Shown here in pieces: positions 43,048 to 52,138 of a stretch of 64,000 bases of DNA. The notes below the pieces were generated by a model, which saw only the letters and a program-made list of their open reading frames with translations, was not told the origin of the DNA and did not search any database. Numbering within the stretch: the stretch's first letter is position 1; the number at the start of each line of letters is the position of its first letter. Location: NCBI RefSeq assembly GCF_036038375.1, contig NZ_CP107935.1:3720001-3784000 (forward strand). The letters run 5' to 3'. The translations under genes and the position numbers were made by a program. Origin of the DNA: Streptomyces sp. NBC_00414 (GTDB lineage: Bacteria > Actinomycetota > Actinomycetes > Streptomycetales > Streptomycetaceae).

Positions 43048-44499
43048 GTGAGTGACACCCCATTCGGATTCGGCCTTCCGCCGGAGGAGCCGGAGAACGG
43101 CGACGAGGGCAAGAAGAAGGACCAGCAGAGCGGTGGTGGTCAGGGACCTGCCAACCCGTTCGGTTTCGGGCCCGGCGGACCTGGAGGCGACAACCCGCTC
43201 GCAGCCATGTTCGGTTCGCTGAACCCCAACGATCTGGGCGCCGCGTTCCAGCAACTGGGTCAGATGCTCTCGTACGAGGGCGGCCCGGTGAACTGGGACA
43301 TGGCCAAGCAGATCGCCCGCCAGACGGTCTCCCAGGGCACCTCCGACGGCACGAAGGACGCGAGCGTCGGCCCGGCCGAGCGCGCCGCGGTCCTGGACGC
43401 GGTGCGGCTGGCCGACCTGTGGCTGGACGACGCGACGTCACTGCCGTCCGGCGCCGCCTCCGCCGTGGCCTGGAGCCGCGCGGAGTGGGTCGAGGCGACC
43501 CTGCCGGTGTGGAAGGAGCTCGTCGACCCGGTCGCCGAGCGCGTCGGCGCGGCCATGGGCGATGTCCTGCCCGAGGAGATGCAGGCCATGGCGGGCCCGC
43601 TGCTCGGCATGATGCGTTCCATGGGCGGCGCCATGTTCGGTACGCAGATCGGGCAGGCCGTCGGCGTGCTCGCGGGCGAGGTCGTCGGCTCGTCCGACGT
43701 CGGCCTGCCGCTCGGTCCGGCCGGCAAGGCCGCGCTGCTCCCGCTGAACATCGAGGCCTTCGGCAAGGACCTGGGGATCGCCCAGGACGAGGTGCGCCTC
43801 TACATCGCCCTGCGCGAGGCCGCCCACCAGCGGCTCTTCGCCCACGTGCCGTGGCTGCGCTCGCACCTGTTCGGCGCGGTCGAGGGGTACGCGCGCGGGA
43901 TCAAGGTCGACACGGCGAAGCTGGAGGACGTGGTCGGCCAGTTCGACCCGCAGAACCCCGAGGAGCTGCAGCAGGCCCTTCAGCAGGGCATGTTTCAGCC
44001 GGAGGACACGCCGGAGCAGAAGGCCGCGCTGGCCCGTCTCGAGACGGCGCTCGCGCTCGTCGAGGGCTGGGTGGACGCGGTGGTGCACGCGGCCGCTAAG
44101 CCCCGTCTGTCGTCCGCCGACGCGCTGCGCGAGACGCTGCGCCGCCGCCGTGCCACGGGCGGTCCGGCCGAGCAGACCTTCGCCACGCTGATCGGCCTGG
44201 AGCTGCGTCCGCGCCGGCTGCGGGACGCCTCGCGCCTGTGGGCCTCGCTCACGGACGCGCGCGGGGTCGACGGCCGGGACCACCTGTGGGAGCACCCGGA
44301 CATGCTGCCGACCGCCTCCGACCTGGACGACCCGGACGGCTTCGTGCACCGCGAGCAGCTGGACTTCTCCGAACTGGACAAGATGCTCGGCGAGGCGGCG
44401 AGCGGTTCACCCGAGAAGCCCAACCTGACGAAGGACGAGACCGGGCCCGCGGACGAGATCAAGGGCGATACCAAGGACAAGGGCGACAACGACAAGTGA
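43048..44499 (+). CDS. DUF2342 zincin-like protein
   Basis: A 483-residue member of the actinobacterial DUF2342/zinc-dependent metalloprotease-like family. The N-terminal 75 residues are a Gly/Pro/Phe-rich tail, the core is helical, and LREAAHQRLFAHVPWL near residue 253 is the zincin-like helix. GMMRSMGGAMFGTQIGQAVG near 190 is another family segment. The C-terminus is Lys/Asp-rich and probably disordered. Protease activity has not been shown, to my knowledge. GTG 43048 is the start, and the stop overlaps the NUDIX gene by GTGA. Confidence 0.83.
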   Translation: MSDTPFGFGLPPEEPENGDEGKKKDQQSGGGQGPANPFGFGPGGPGGDNPLAAMFGSLNPNDLGAAFQQLGQMLSYEGGPVNWDMAKQIARQTVSQGTSDGTKDASVGPAERAAVLDAVRLADLWLDDATSLPSGAASAVAWSRAEWVEATLPVWKELVDPVAERVGAAMGDVLPEEMQAMAGPLLGMMRSMGGAMFGTQIGQAVGVLAGEVVGSSDVGLPLGPAGKAALLPLNIEAFGKDLGIAQDEVRLYIALREAAHQRLFAHVPWLRSHLFGAVEGYARGIKVDTAKLEDVVGQFDPQNPEELQQALQQGMFQPEDTPEQKAALARLETALALVEGWVDAVVHAAAKPRLSSADALRETLRRRRATGGPAEQTFATLIGLELRPRRLRDASRLWASLTDARGVDGRDHLWEHPDMLPTASDLDDPDGFVHREQLDFSELDKMLGEAASGSPEKPNLTKDETGPADEIKGDTKDKGDNDK

Positions 44500-45017
44500 G
44501 CCTGTACGACGACGCCGTCCTGGTCCTGAAGGACATCGAGGGCCAGGAGGAACTGCGCCAGGCCTACCTCGACCACCTGGCGGCTCACCCGGACGGCATG
44601 TGGAAGGCCTGTACGGCCGGGCACATCACAGCCAGCGCCCTGGTGATCGACCCCGAGCAGGGCAGGGTGCTGCTGACACTCCACAGGAAGCTCCGGATGT
44701 GGCTCCAGATGGGTGGTCACTGCGAGCCCGGTGACGCCACTCTGGAGGCCGCGGCCCTGCGCGAGGCCACGGAGGAGTCGGGCATCGCGGGTCTGACGCT
44801 GCTCCCGGGCGGACCCGTGCGGCTCGACCGGCATCCCATCCCGGCGCCGTGCCACTGGCACTTCGACGTCCAGTACGCGGTCGTGGCCGAGCCGGGCGCC
44901 GTCCAGGAGATCAGCGAGGAGTCCCTCGACCTGCGCTGGTTCGCCTACGACGAGGTGGCACAGGTGGCCGACGACTCGGTGGTCCGCCTCCTGACCGCAA
45001 CACGGGCAAGACTCTGA
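44496..45017 (+). CDS. NUDIX hydrolase
   Basis: A 173-residue NUDIX enzyme with the box GGHCEPGDATLEAAALREAT followed by EESGI at about residues 70-94. NUDIX proteins hydrolyse nucleoside diphosphates linked to another group. No substrate-specific signature is visible. GTG 44496 overlaps the DUF2342 stop by four bases, so translation is coupled. The frame runs on upstream inside DUF2342 but is not coding there. A strong terminator follows. Confidence 0.87.
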   Translation: MSLYDDAVLVLKDIEGQEELRQAYLDHLAAHPDGMWKACTAGHITASALVIDPEQGRVLLTLHRKLRMWLQMGGHCEPGDATLEAAALREATEESGIAGLTLLPGGPVRLDRHPIPAPCHWHFDVQYAVVAEPGAVQEISEESLDLRWFAYDEVAQVADDSVVRLLTATRARL

Positions 45018-45028
45018 AGAGGCATGTG

Positions 45029-45062
45029 TAAGGGGCGACCGCAACAGCGACCGCCCCTTACG
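45029..45062. terminator. Bidirectional terminator after the NUDIX gene
   Basis: GTAAGGGGCG and CGCCCCTTAC arms lie between the convergent NUDIX and AIM24 genes. Confidence 0.8.
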
Positions 45063-45071
45063 CACGTGCCC

Positions 45072-45105
45072 TGTCAGGGGCGCGGGGAACTGCGCGACCA
45101 GCCCC
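45072..45105. repeat. Streptomyces intergenic repeat copy
   Basis: Contains tcaggggcgcggggaactgc followed by gcgaccagcccc, the same family as at 25,797 and 29,740. Confidence 0.65.
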
Positions 45106-45153
45106 CACCGGACCGGCACCCGTCCACCGGCCCCTGCCCCGGACCCGGAGGGC

Positions 45154-45909
45154 CTAGCTCCAGACATTCCCCTGGTTCTGCCCCCGGGCCCCCTGCTGCC
45201 CCACCCCGTACTGGGCCCCGAGCCCGGACCCGATCACGGCGTTCTGCGGCGGCAGCATCTCGCTGGGCTGGACGAGCGCGTACCCCTGGCCCATGAAGCT
45301 GAGCTCCCAGCCCTCCCCCGTGTTGCCGCGGCGGCGGAACACTCCGGAGGAATGCGTCTGGGCCTGCATCTGTACGCGCAGACTCGTGGACCAGGCGACG
45401 ATCGCGTCGGCGTCGCAGTTGACGTACTTGTCCGGCGTGACCTGCAGCATCAGCGGCATGCCCGACGTCATCAGGGCGACCTTGCCGCGCCCGGTGATGT
45501 TGAGCTGGTACTTGCCGGAGCCGGAGATGCCGTACTGGCTGTCCACGGCGATCACGTCGTGGTGCAGCGAGGAGTCCATCGCCAGGACATAACTGCTGTC
45601 CACGGTGAGACCGTCCTGGTCCACGTCCACCACATGGATGTGCTGGGCGAGGTTGGCCAGGAAGACGGTGCCCTGCCCGTGGCAGCGCATCAGGTCGAGT
45701 CCCTCCCCGGTGTGCGCGCGCGAACGCTGCTGCCCGGAGTTCTGGTACTCGGCGTCGAACTCCACGAGGCCCTGGTAGGCGACCATGGTGCCCTTGCGGG
45801 CGAGCACGTCGTCGTGGCCCTCCAGAAGGACCCGCAGCATCTGCTTGTTCTGCAGGCTGTAGCGGTCCTGGGACTGCTGGTCGTTGTAGGCGAAAAGCGA
45901 GCTCTGCAT
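45154..45909 (-). CDS. AIM24 family protein, third gene of the TerD/AIM24 operon
   Basis: A 251-residue AIM24-family beta-rich protein. Patterned strands include VLARKGTMVAYQGLVEFDAE near 35, EGLDLMRCHGQGTVFLA near 70 and KYQLNITGRGKVALMTSG near 135. The Gly/Gln-rich tail (residues 215-251) resembles that of its neighbours. Mitochondrial AIM24 has a role in membrane organisation; the bacterial role is not established. ATG 45909 follows GGGGAGGA and lies 16 bases after the previous gene. Confidence 0.82.
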   Translation of the reverse strand: MQSSLFAYNDQQSQDRYSLQNKQMLRVLLEGHDDVLARKGTMVAYQGLVEFDAEYQNSGQQRSRAHTGEGLDLMRCHGQGTVFLANLAQHIHVVDVDQDGLTVDSSYVLAMDSSLHHDVIAVDSQYGISGSGKYQLNITGRGKVALMTSGMPLMLQVTPDKYVNCDADAIVAWSTSLRVQMQAQTHSSGVFRRRGNTGEGWELSFMGQGYALVQPSEMLPPQNAVIGSGLGAQYGVGQQGARGQNQGNVWS

Positions 45910-45925
45910 GGTGTGTGTCCTCCCC

Positions 45926-46606
45926 TCAGCCCCGCACCCGAAGGCGGTCGGTGCTGTCCTCGCTGGGCTGGACGACGACGATGCCCTGGCCCGAGAAGGC
46001 CATCTGGAAGGCCTCGCCGCTGCCCCGCCCTATCAGCGACTGTGCCTTGAAGCTGCGCTTGCCCTTCACCTTGAGGTTCGGGGACCAGGCGACGAGCGCG
46101 TCCGGGTCGACGTACGTCTCGTCCTCGCCACCGCCGCAGTCGACGACGATCGGCTTGCCCCGGGAGGTCAGCGCGACCCAGCCCTGCCCGGAGATCTTGG
46201 TGTTCCACAGGCCCTGGCCGGCGAACTTCGCCAGCCCCTTGACCCGCTCGACACCCCACGTCAGATGGGCGTCGAAGGCGAGCAGGTTGGTGGCGTTGAC
46301 GGAGATCGCGTCACCGTTGAGGTTGATGACGACGACGTTCGCCCCGTAGTCGGAGAGGTAGAGCAGGCCGTCTCCGGAGCACTTCATCAGGGGTGCGCCC
46401 TCGCCGGTCATCCAGTCCTTGGCGATCTGGCGCACGGCCGGCGGATTGGGCTCGTACTGGACGAAGCCCTCGTAGGCGACCATCGACCCCACGCGCGCGA
46501 GGAGGTCGCTTCCGGTCTGCATGGCGACCTTCAGCATGTGATTGCCGTGGTTCTCCATGCGCGCGGCAACGGGTGCCGGGGCGAAGCCCGCGAGTTGCTG
46601 GTTCAT
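45926..46606 (-). CDS. AIM24 family protein, second gene of the TerD/AIM24 operon
   Basis: A 226-residue AIM24-family protein. It shares the strand pattern of its neighbours: LLARVGSMVAYEGFVQYEP near 35, GDGLLYLSDYGANVVVINLNGD near 78 and TKISGQGWVALTSRG near 135, ending SGQGIVVVQPSED. There is no signal peptide. ATG 46606 follows GAGGGAG and lies 13 bases after the stop of the TerD-AIM24 gene. All three AIM24 units probably arose by duplication. Confidence 0.82.
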   Translation of the reverse strand: MNQQLAGFAPAPVAARMENHGNHMLKVAMQTGSDLLARVGSMVAYEGFVQYEPNPPAVRQIAKDWMTGEGAPLMKCSGDGLLYLSDYGANVVVINLNGDAISVNATNLLAFDAHLTWGVERVKGLAKFAGQGLWNTKISGQGWVALTSRGKPIVVDCGGGEDETYVDPDALVAWSPNLKVKGKRSFKAQSLIGRGSGEAFQMAFSGQGIVVVQPSEDSTDRLRVRG

Positions 46607-46619
46607 AGGACGGGCTCCC

Positions 46620-48323
46620 TCAGACCTCGTACGGCTGGACGACGATGAAATTGCCGGGCGCGCCGCGGAACTGGAGGTTCACGCTCTCCCCGGTGTCGCC
46701 CGGGTAGGCGTTGCGGCGCATCCTCACCTGGCTGGAAACAATCACCTGGGAGGCGGCGGACCAGGCGACGACGGCGTTGCAGTCGGCGAACGTCGTCGGC
46801 GTCACGGGCAGGACGACGGGCACACCGCGCGTCTTCACGACGATCGTGCCGGTGCCCTGGAACTGCATCGTGAACAGGGCGCCGCCGGGGATGCCGTGCC
46901 CTTCGACGCGGCGCACCTCGTACTGAAGCGTCTCGTCGAAGGCCAGGACGTTCTCCGCGGAGACGCACACGGCGTCACCCTGCAGCTCGATGGGGTGCAG
47001 CATGGCGCCGTTCTCCGCGAGGAAGACCTGGCCACGGCCCGAACAGCGCATGAGCTGCATCTCCTGGCCGGTCGCGTTGCCCACGATCCGGCCGGAGAAG
47101 CCAGCGCCCTTGTAGCTGAAGTCGACCTTGCCCTGGTAGAGCACCATGCTGCCCTGGCGGGCCAGTACGGCCTGGTCGCCGCCCATGCCGAGGTCGACAC
47201 GGACCATCTTCTTGTTCTGCTGGGTCCAGCGCTGCCCGGTGGGCGTCTCCTTGTACGCCTGCAGCGCCGCGGTGACACCGGCACCGCCCTGGGGAGCGCC
47301 CTGCGGCACTCCGTACGCGGCGGGCGCACCCGGCGCGCCGGGCTGACCCGGAACCTGGCCGAACGGCGGCTGCTGACCGTAGCCCGGAGGCGGAGTCGGC
47401 TGGCCGTAACCCTGCGGCGGAGCAGGCGCCTGAGGTGCCTGAGGGTGCCCGTATCCGGGCGGCAGGGGTGCGGTCTGGCCGGGGGCCTGCCCGTACGGGG
47501 GCTGCTGGCCCGGCTGCCCGTACGGCGCCGGAGCGGGCGCCGGAGGCGGTACGGGAGCACCACCGGGCGGGGTCAGGGGCGCGATGATGGTCGGCGCGGC
47601 GTGCACCGGGGGCGCGGGCGCCGGCGGTGGCGTCTGCCCCTGAGGCGGCGCGAAACCCTGGGCGGGCTGCGGCGCGGGAGGGGCGGGCGCGGCGTGGCCA
47701 GCGGGGGCCCCGAACGCGGGCGGCGCGGAGGCCTGGGCCGGCGGCGCGAACGACGGGGCACCGGCCTGCGGCGCGGGCGCTGCGGCCGGCTCCTCCTCGG
47801 CGACCTCGCCGCCGAAGTTCTTCAGCAGCGCGTCGAGGCCGCCGTCGAAGCCCTGACCGACCGCGGCGAACCGCCACACGTCCTTCAGGTAGAAGTCACC
47901 CAGCATCACGGCACGCTCGGTGGAGAACTCGGCGCCGGTGAACGAGTACCGGGCCACCTCCTCGCCGCCCGCCACGATCCGGATGTACCCGGGCGCGATC
48001 TGGGACATCTGTCCCGCGCCGTCGACGGTCGCCGTGAACGACAGCTTCTGGATCCGCGGAGGGATCCTGTCGAGGGTGACGCGGAAGGACTCCGTGTCGC
48101 CCGCCTGCGCGCCGAGGAGCTGAATGGACTCCTCAGGAGACTTCGGCTGGTTGAAGAAGATGAAGTACTGGTCGTCCGAAAGCCGTTCGTCGGCGTCCAG
48201 ACCGAAGCAGCTGATGTCGAAGGTCAGCCCCGGACCGGTGATCTGCACACCTACGTACAGATCGGTGCCCGCGGTGAGGTCACTGATCCTGGCCTTGTGG
48301 CCGCGTTGGAATTCCCTGGCCAT
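46620..48323 (-). CDS. TerD-AIM24 fusion protein
   Basis: A 567-residue two-domain protein. Residues 1-180 are a TerD domain (FDISCFGLDADERLSDDQYFIFFNQ, acidic calcium-site pattern, and RAVMLGDFYLKDVWRFAAVGQ). A Pro/Ala/Gln/Gly-rich linker follows to about 345. The C-terminal 215 residues are an AIM24 domain (VLARQGSMVLYQGKVDFSYK and so on). TerD proteins occur in tellurite and stress-resistance complexes and bind calcium. Fusion to AIM24 and clustering with two free AIM24 proteins suggests one membrane-associated assembly. ATG 48323 is the natural start. Confidence 0.85.
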   Translation of the reverse strand: MAREFQRGHKARISDLTAGTDLYVGVQITGPGLTFDISCFGLDADERLSDDQYFIFFNQPKSPEESIQLLGAQAGDTESFRVTLDRIPPRIQKLSFTATVDGAGQMSQIAPGYIRIVAGGEEVARYSFTGAEFSTERAVMLGDFYLKDVWRFAAVGQGFDGGLDALLKNFGGEVAEEEPAAAPAPQAGAPSFAPPAQASAPPAFGAPAGHAAPAPPAPQPAQGFAPPQGQTPPPAPAPPVHAAPTIIAPLTPPGGAPVPPPAPAPAPYGQPGQQPPYGQAPGQTAPLPPGYGHPQAPQAPAPPQGYGQPTPPPGYGQQPPFGQVPGQPGAPGAPAAYGVPQGAPQGGAGVTAALQAYKETPTGQRWTQQNKKMVRVDLGMGGDQAVLARQGSMVLYQGKVDFSYKGAGFSGRIVGNATGQEMQLMRCSGRGQVFLAENGAMLHPIELQGDAVCVSAENVLAFDETLQYEVRRVEGHGIPGGALFTMQFQGTGTIVVKTRGVPVVLPVTPTTFADCNAVVAWSAASQVIVSSQVRMRRNAYPGDTGESVNLQFRGAPGNFIVVQPYEV

Positions 48324-48474
48324 GCGTAACGACCGTCCCCCATCCCGAATACAAGTGCGTCGCGTCAGGCTAACGGCAAAATCCAGCCGTGGCGGAAGCC
48401 GGTACAGACCCGGTACACAAACCCCGCTCCCGCCCGTCCGGGCAGGGGTTCGGCGTCAGGCCGTCGGACGTGCG

Positions 48475-49071
48475 TCACTCACCGCGCGCGGCGGGCAGGT
48501 GGGGCAGCCGGTCGGCGGCGACCACACCTTCGAGGTAGCCGCGGGCCCGCTCGGTGCGCGGGTAGGCCTCCAGGAGCCGCCAGAAATCGGGCCCGTGGCC
48601 CGGTACGAGCAGATGCGCGAGCTCATGGACGAGGACGTAGTCGACGACGTACTCGGGCATGCCCTGCAAGCGGTGCGAGAGACGGATACTGCCCTCGGCC
48701 GGGGTGCACGAACCCCAGCGCGTGTTCTGATTGGTGACCCAGCGCACCGACGTGGGCCGGGCCCGGCCGTCGAAGTACAGCTCGGAGAGCCGGGCGGCCC
48801 GCTCGGACAGCTCCGTGTCGCCGAGCACCCGCTTGTTCTCCTGGGCGGCCAGCTTGTCGAGCATGACGGTGACCCAGCGCTGTTCCTCCGCCTCGGACAT
48901 CCGGGCGGGAATGAGCACGACGGTGCGATCGCCCTCACGGTACGCGGAGACCGTTCTGCGCCGTCGCGCGCTCCTGCGGACCTCGATCGCGCTCGCCCCC
49001 GAGCCGCTTGGCGGCTGGCTCGTCGTGCTGCGCTGTGGGTTTCCGGCACGGTGCAGTGGGTCGGCGGGCAC
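48475..49071 (-). CDS. YgjP-like (M48/DUF45) metallopeptidase domain protein
   Basis: A 198-residue protein with the DUF45/YgjP zinc site HELAH at residues 149-153 and a third ligand His159 in GHGPDFWRLL. The TRWGSC motif at 117-122 is typical. The first 30 residues are a variable leader. Homologues are predicted cytosolic metallopeptidases with unknown substrates. The start is the first GTG (49,071), with a weak GGGG site. It is divergent from the ThiF-like gene. Confidence 0.85.
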   Translation of the reverse strand: MPADPLHRAGNPQRSTTSQPPSGSGASAIEVRRSARRRRTVSAYREGDRTVVLIPARMSEAEEQRWVTVMLDKLAAQENKRVLGDTELSERAARLSELYFDGRARPTSVRWVTNQNTRWGSCTPAEGSIRLSHRLQGMPEYVVDYVLVHELAHLLVPGHGPDFWRLLEAYPRTERARGYLEGVVAADRLPHLPAARGE

Positions 49072-49294
49072 GCCCCGACGTTACCGGTTGCGCAAGGGGG
49101 AAGTCCCGTCTCCGGTACGCATCGATGCCGAACCGCACCCCACGCGCTTGATTTGTGTGACGAACATCCACCGCCTGTGGACAACTTTCGGCACGCGCCG
49201 GGCAATGCGGGCATCCTGGCACTCGGCCGACGGAGCGGGACGAACTCCGCCGGCGCACACCGGGACGACAACGGGGACGTACGGGGGGCGCTTC

Positions 49295-50488
49295 ATGCAT
49301 CCGATGGTGAAACCCGCGCTGCGGCGCGGCTGGCGGGATCTGAACACCGTGCAGTTCGGTATGGCGCCCGCGCACGCGATGGTGCTCGGCCCGATGGACA
49401 CGGCGACAGGCAGCCTCCTGACCTTGTTCGACGGAACACGCGGGCTGCCTCTTCTGCGCGACGAGGGGCGCCGTATGGGGCTGCCCGACGGTCATGTCGA
49501 CGGCCTGGTGGAGCGGCTGTCCCGGGCCGGACTGCTGGACGACGCGACGGGCGGCGGCCCGGCCGCCGACGCGCTGCGCGGAAAACCGGCCGTCCTGGAC
49601 CGGCTCCGGCCCGACGCCGCCTCCCTGTCCCTCGTCGCCCCCGAACCGGGCGAGGCCATGCGCCGGCTGGCGGCCCGTGGCGCACTGCGTGTCCAGGTAC
49701 GGGGCGCGGGCAGAGTCGGGGTCGTCCTGGCCGCGGCGCTGGCGGGCGCGGGGGTGGGCCGGGTCCAGGTGCAGGACGGCGGTTGCGTCGAACCCTGGGA
49801 CGTGGCGCCGGGCGGACTGCCCGTGGAGTCCATCGGCGAGCGCCGGGACGAGGCCGCACGGCGCGCGGTGCGCGGAGCCGCACCCGGTCGTCCGCCCCGC
49901 CGAGGCGGCGTCCGGTCCGCTCCCGAAGAGGACGACCCGGGCCTCTCCCTGGTGATCATCGCACCCCGGGACGGCCTCGCCGTCCACGCACCCGACCCGG
50001 CGGTCTTCGAGCCGCTGATCGACTCCGGCACACCTCATCTCTTCGCCGGGGTCGTGGAAGGCACGGGCGTCGTCGGCCCCCTGGTCCTGCCCGGGGAAAC
50101 GGCCTGTGCGGGCTGTCTGGATCTGGGACGTACCGACCGGGATCCCGCCTGGCCGCGCCTTCTCGCCCAGTGGCGCTCCGGACAGACCCGTCAGGTACCG
50201 GCGTGCGATCTGACGCTGGCCGCCACGGTCGCGGGGCTGGCCGCGGGGCACGCCCTCGCCTTCATGGACGGGGAACAACCGTCGAGTGCGGGGGCCCGCT
50301 GGGAGGTTTCGGTGCCCGGTTTCGACTGGCACGCCCGCCCGGTGTGGCAGCATCCCGCATGCCCCTGCGGGCCCGGGGAGAGAGGTAAGGGGGAGCAGAC
50401 CTCGGAAGGCGAAAGGCCGCACGACACAATGGTCGGGCAACAGCCGCACGCGGCACGGCTGTCCGGTACTTGGAGGGCGCATGTCTGA
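49295..50488 (+). CDS. ThiF/E1-like protein of unknown function
   Basis: A 397-residue protein whose middle resembles the Rossmann core of ThiF/MoeB/E1-like proteins (LRVQVRGAGRVGVVLAAALAGAGVGRVQVQD near 130). The N-terminal 100 residues resemble the partner-binding region of E1-like proteins in RiPP clusters. Cysteine pairs CAGC near 274 and CPC near 357 could bind zinc. The canonical ATP-binding arginines are not evident, so adenylation is doubtful. ATG 49295 follows GGGGGG. The stop overlaps the UbiB-like start by eight bases. No substrate peptide is visible nearby. Confidence 0.7.
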   Translation: MHPMVKPALRRGWRDLNTVQFGMAPAHAMVLGPMDTATGSLLTLFDGTRGLPLLRDEGRRMGLPDGHVDGLVERLSRAGLLDDATGGGPAADALRGKPAVLDRLRPDAASLSLVAPEPGEAMRRLAARGALRVQVRGAGRVGVVLAAALAGAGVGRVQVQDGGCVEPWDVAPGGLPVESIGERRDEAARRAVRGAAPGRPPRRGGVRSAPEEDDPGLSLVIIAPRDGLAVHAPDPAVFEPLIDSGTPHLFAGVVEGTGVVGPLVLPGETACAGCLDLGRTDRDPAWPRLLAQWRSGQTRQVPACDLTLAATVAGLAAGHALAFMDGEQPSSAGARWEVSVPGFDWHARPVWQHPACPCGPGERGKGEQTSEGERPHDTMVGQQPHAARLSGTWRAHV

Positions 50489-51980
50489 TCTTCCCCGGAA
50501 GGCGGTCACCCGAACCGCCAAGCTCGCCGCACTACCGCTCGGCTTCGCCGGGCGCGCCACCTGGGGACTCGGCAAACGAATCGGCGGCAAGTCCGCGGAG
50601 CTCGTGGGCCGCGAGCTGCAGCAGCGCACGGCTGAGCAGTTGTTCAAGGTGCTCGGCGAGCTCAAGGGCGGCGCCATGAAGTTCGGGCAGGCCATGTCCG
50701 TCTTCGAGTCGGCTCTTCCCGAGGAGGTCGCGGGCCCGTATCGTGCGGCGCTCACGAAACTCCAGGAAGCGGCTCCACCGATGCCGACGCGCACGGTGCA
50801 CGCCGTGCTGGCCGAGCGGCTCGGCGAGGACTGGCAGGATCTGTTCCTGGAATTCCAGGACAAACCCGCCGCGGCGGCCTCGATCGGGCAGGTGCACCGA
50901 GCGGTCTGGCACGACGGCCGGCCGGTCGCGGTCAAGGTCCAGTACCCCGGAGCCGGCGAGGCCCTGCTGTCCGACTTGAACCAGTTGAGCCGTTTCGCCC
51001 GGCTGCTGGGACCGCTGATCCCGGGCATGGACATCAAGCCGCTCATCGCGGAACTGCGCGACCGGGTGTCCGAGGAGCTCGACTACGGCCTGGAGGCACA
51101 GGCGCAGCAGGCCCACGCGGAGGAGTTCGCGGACGACCCGGACGTCCTGGTGCCGGCCGTGGTCCATCAGCGCGAACAGGTACTGGTCACGGAGTGGATC
51201 GACGGAATACCGCTCTCCGAGGTGATAACCGACGGTACGCCGGAGGAGCGCGACCGAGCGGGTCAGCTCCTGGCTCGCTTCCTCTTCTCCGGCCCCTCCC
51301 GCACCGGCCTGCTGCACGCGGACCCGCACCCGGGGAACTTCCGTCTCGTGCCGGACGATCCCAGGGACCTCGCGGCCTCCGAAGGATCCGACGACGCCGA
51401 AGACTCCGAGAGCGCTGAGAGCGGCGATGCCGCCGAGGGCTCCGAGAGGTCCGCCGACAGGAGTGGCTGGCGGCTGGGCGTCCTCGACTTCGGCACGGTG
51501 GACCGTCTCCCGGACGGTCTGCCGTCGACGATCGGGGACTCTCTCCGCATGACCCTCGACGGCGAGGCGGAAGCCGTCTACGAACTGCTCTGCGAGGAAG
51601 GCTTCGTCAAGGAGTCCATCGAACTGGACCCGGACGCCGTTCTCGACTACCTGCTCCCCATCATCGAGCCGGCCCAGCTCGACGAGTTCACGTTCAGCCG
51701 GGGCTGGATGCGGAGCCAGGCGGCCCGGGTCGCCGACCCCCGCTCCCCCGCGCACCAGTTGGGCAAACAGCTCAACCTACCGCCGGCGTACCTGCTGATT
51801 CACCGGGTGACCCTGAGCACGATCGGCGTGCTGTGCCAGCTGGGCGCGACGGTACGGCTGCGGCAGGAACTGGAGGAGTGGCTTCCCGGTTTCCTCCCGG
51901 ACACGGAGCCGGAACTGGACGTGGACGTGGACGAGGACGAGTCGGAACTGAACGAGGAGGACTCGGCAGCCGGGGCGTGA
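50481..51980 (+). CDS. ABC1/UbiB-family atypical kinase
   Basis: A 499-residue ABC1/ADCK/UbiB family protein. KFGQ (67-70) in the characteristic KxGQ helix, the lysine of VAVKVQYPG (152), HADPHPGNF (279-287) and DFGTV (336-340) are all intact, so ATP binding is likely. A Ser/Glu/Asp-rich insert at 298-327 and an acidic tail are unusual. The mycobacterial relative Rv3197 is the neighbour of whiB7 and was linked to macrolide resistance. The same neighbourhood occurs here, with wblC convergent. Confidence 0.88.
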   Translation: MSDLPRKAVTRTAKLAALPLGFAGRATWGLGKRIGGKSAELVGRELQQRTAEQLFKVLGELKGGAMKFGQAMSVFESALPEEVAGPYRAALTKLQEAAPPMPTRTVHAVLAERLGEDWQDLFLEFQDKPAAAASIGQVHRAVWHDGRPVAVKVQYPGAGEALLSDLNQLSRFARLLGPLIPGMDIKPLIAELRDRVSEELDYGLEAQAQQAHAEEFADDPDVLVPAVVHQREQVLVTEWIDGIPLSEVITDGTPEERDRAGQLLARFLFSGPSRTGLLHADPHPGNFRLVPDDPRDLAASEGSDDAEDSESAESGDAAEGSERSADRSGWRLGVLDFGTVDRLPDGLPSTIGDSLRMTLDGEAEAVYELLCEEGFVKESIELDPDAVLDYLLPIIEPAQLDEFTFSRGWMRSQAARVADPRSPAHQLGKQLNLPPAYLLIHRVTLSTIGVLCQLGATVRLRQELEEWLPGFLPDTEPELDVDVDEDESELNEEDSAAGA

Positions 51981-52042
51981 GGTTCTCCCGCACGTCCGCA
52001 AGTGGGGAGTGACCTCTCGTCGCCCTCGGCGGGCGGTGCGAC

Positions 52043-52056
52043 GGGGGGGGGGGGGG
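52043..52056. repeat. Run of fourteen G
   Basis: An uninterrupted G14 tract lies 63 bases after the UbiB-like stop. Long G runs are prone to length change and to sequencing error. Confidence 0.8.
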
Positions 52057-52065
52057 ACAACGCAC

Positions 52066-52099
52066 CGCGGGGGCCGGTCCGTTCGGACCGGCCCCCGCG
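52066..52099. terminator. Bidirectional terminator between the UbiB-like gene and the wblC operon
   Basis: Perfect 15-base arms (52,066-52,080 and 52,085-52,099) around GTTC lie between convergent genes. Confidence 0.88.
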
Positions 52100-52138
52100 A
52101 TCAGAGGTTGTTCATGTCGGCTCTCGGCCGGTGGGGTC

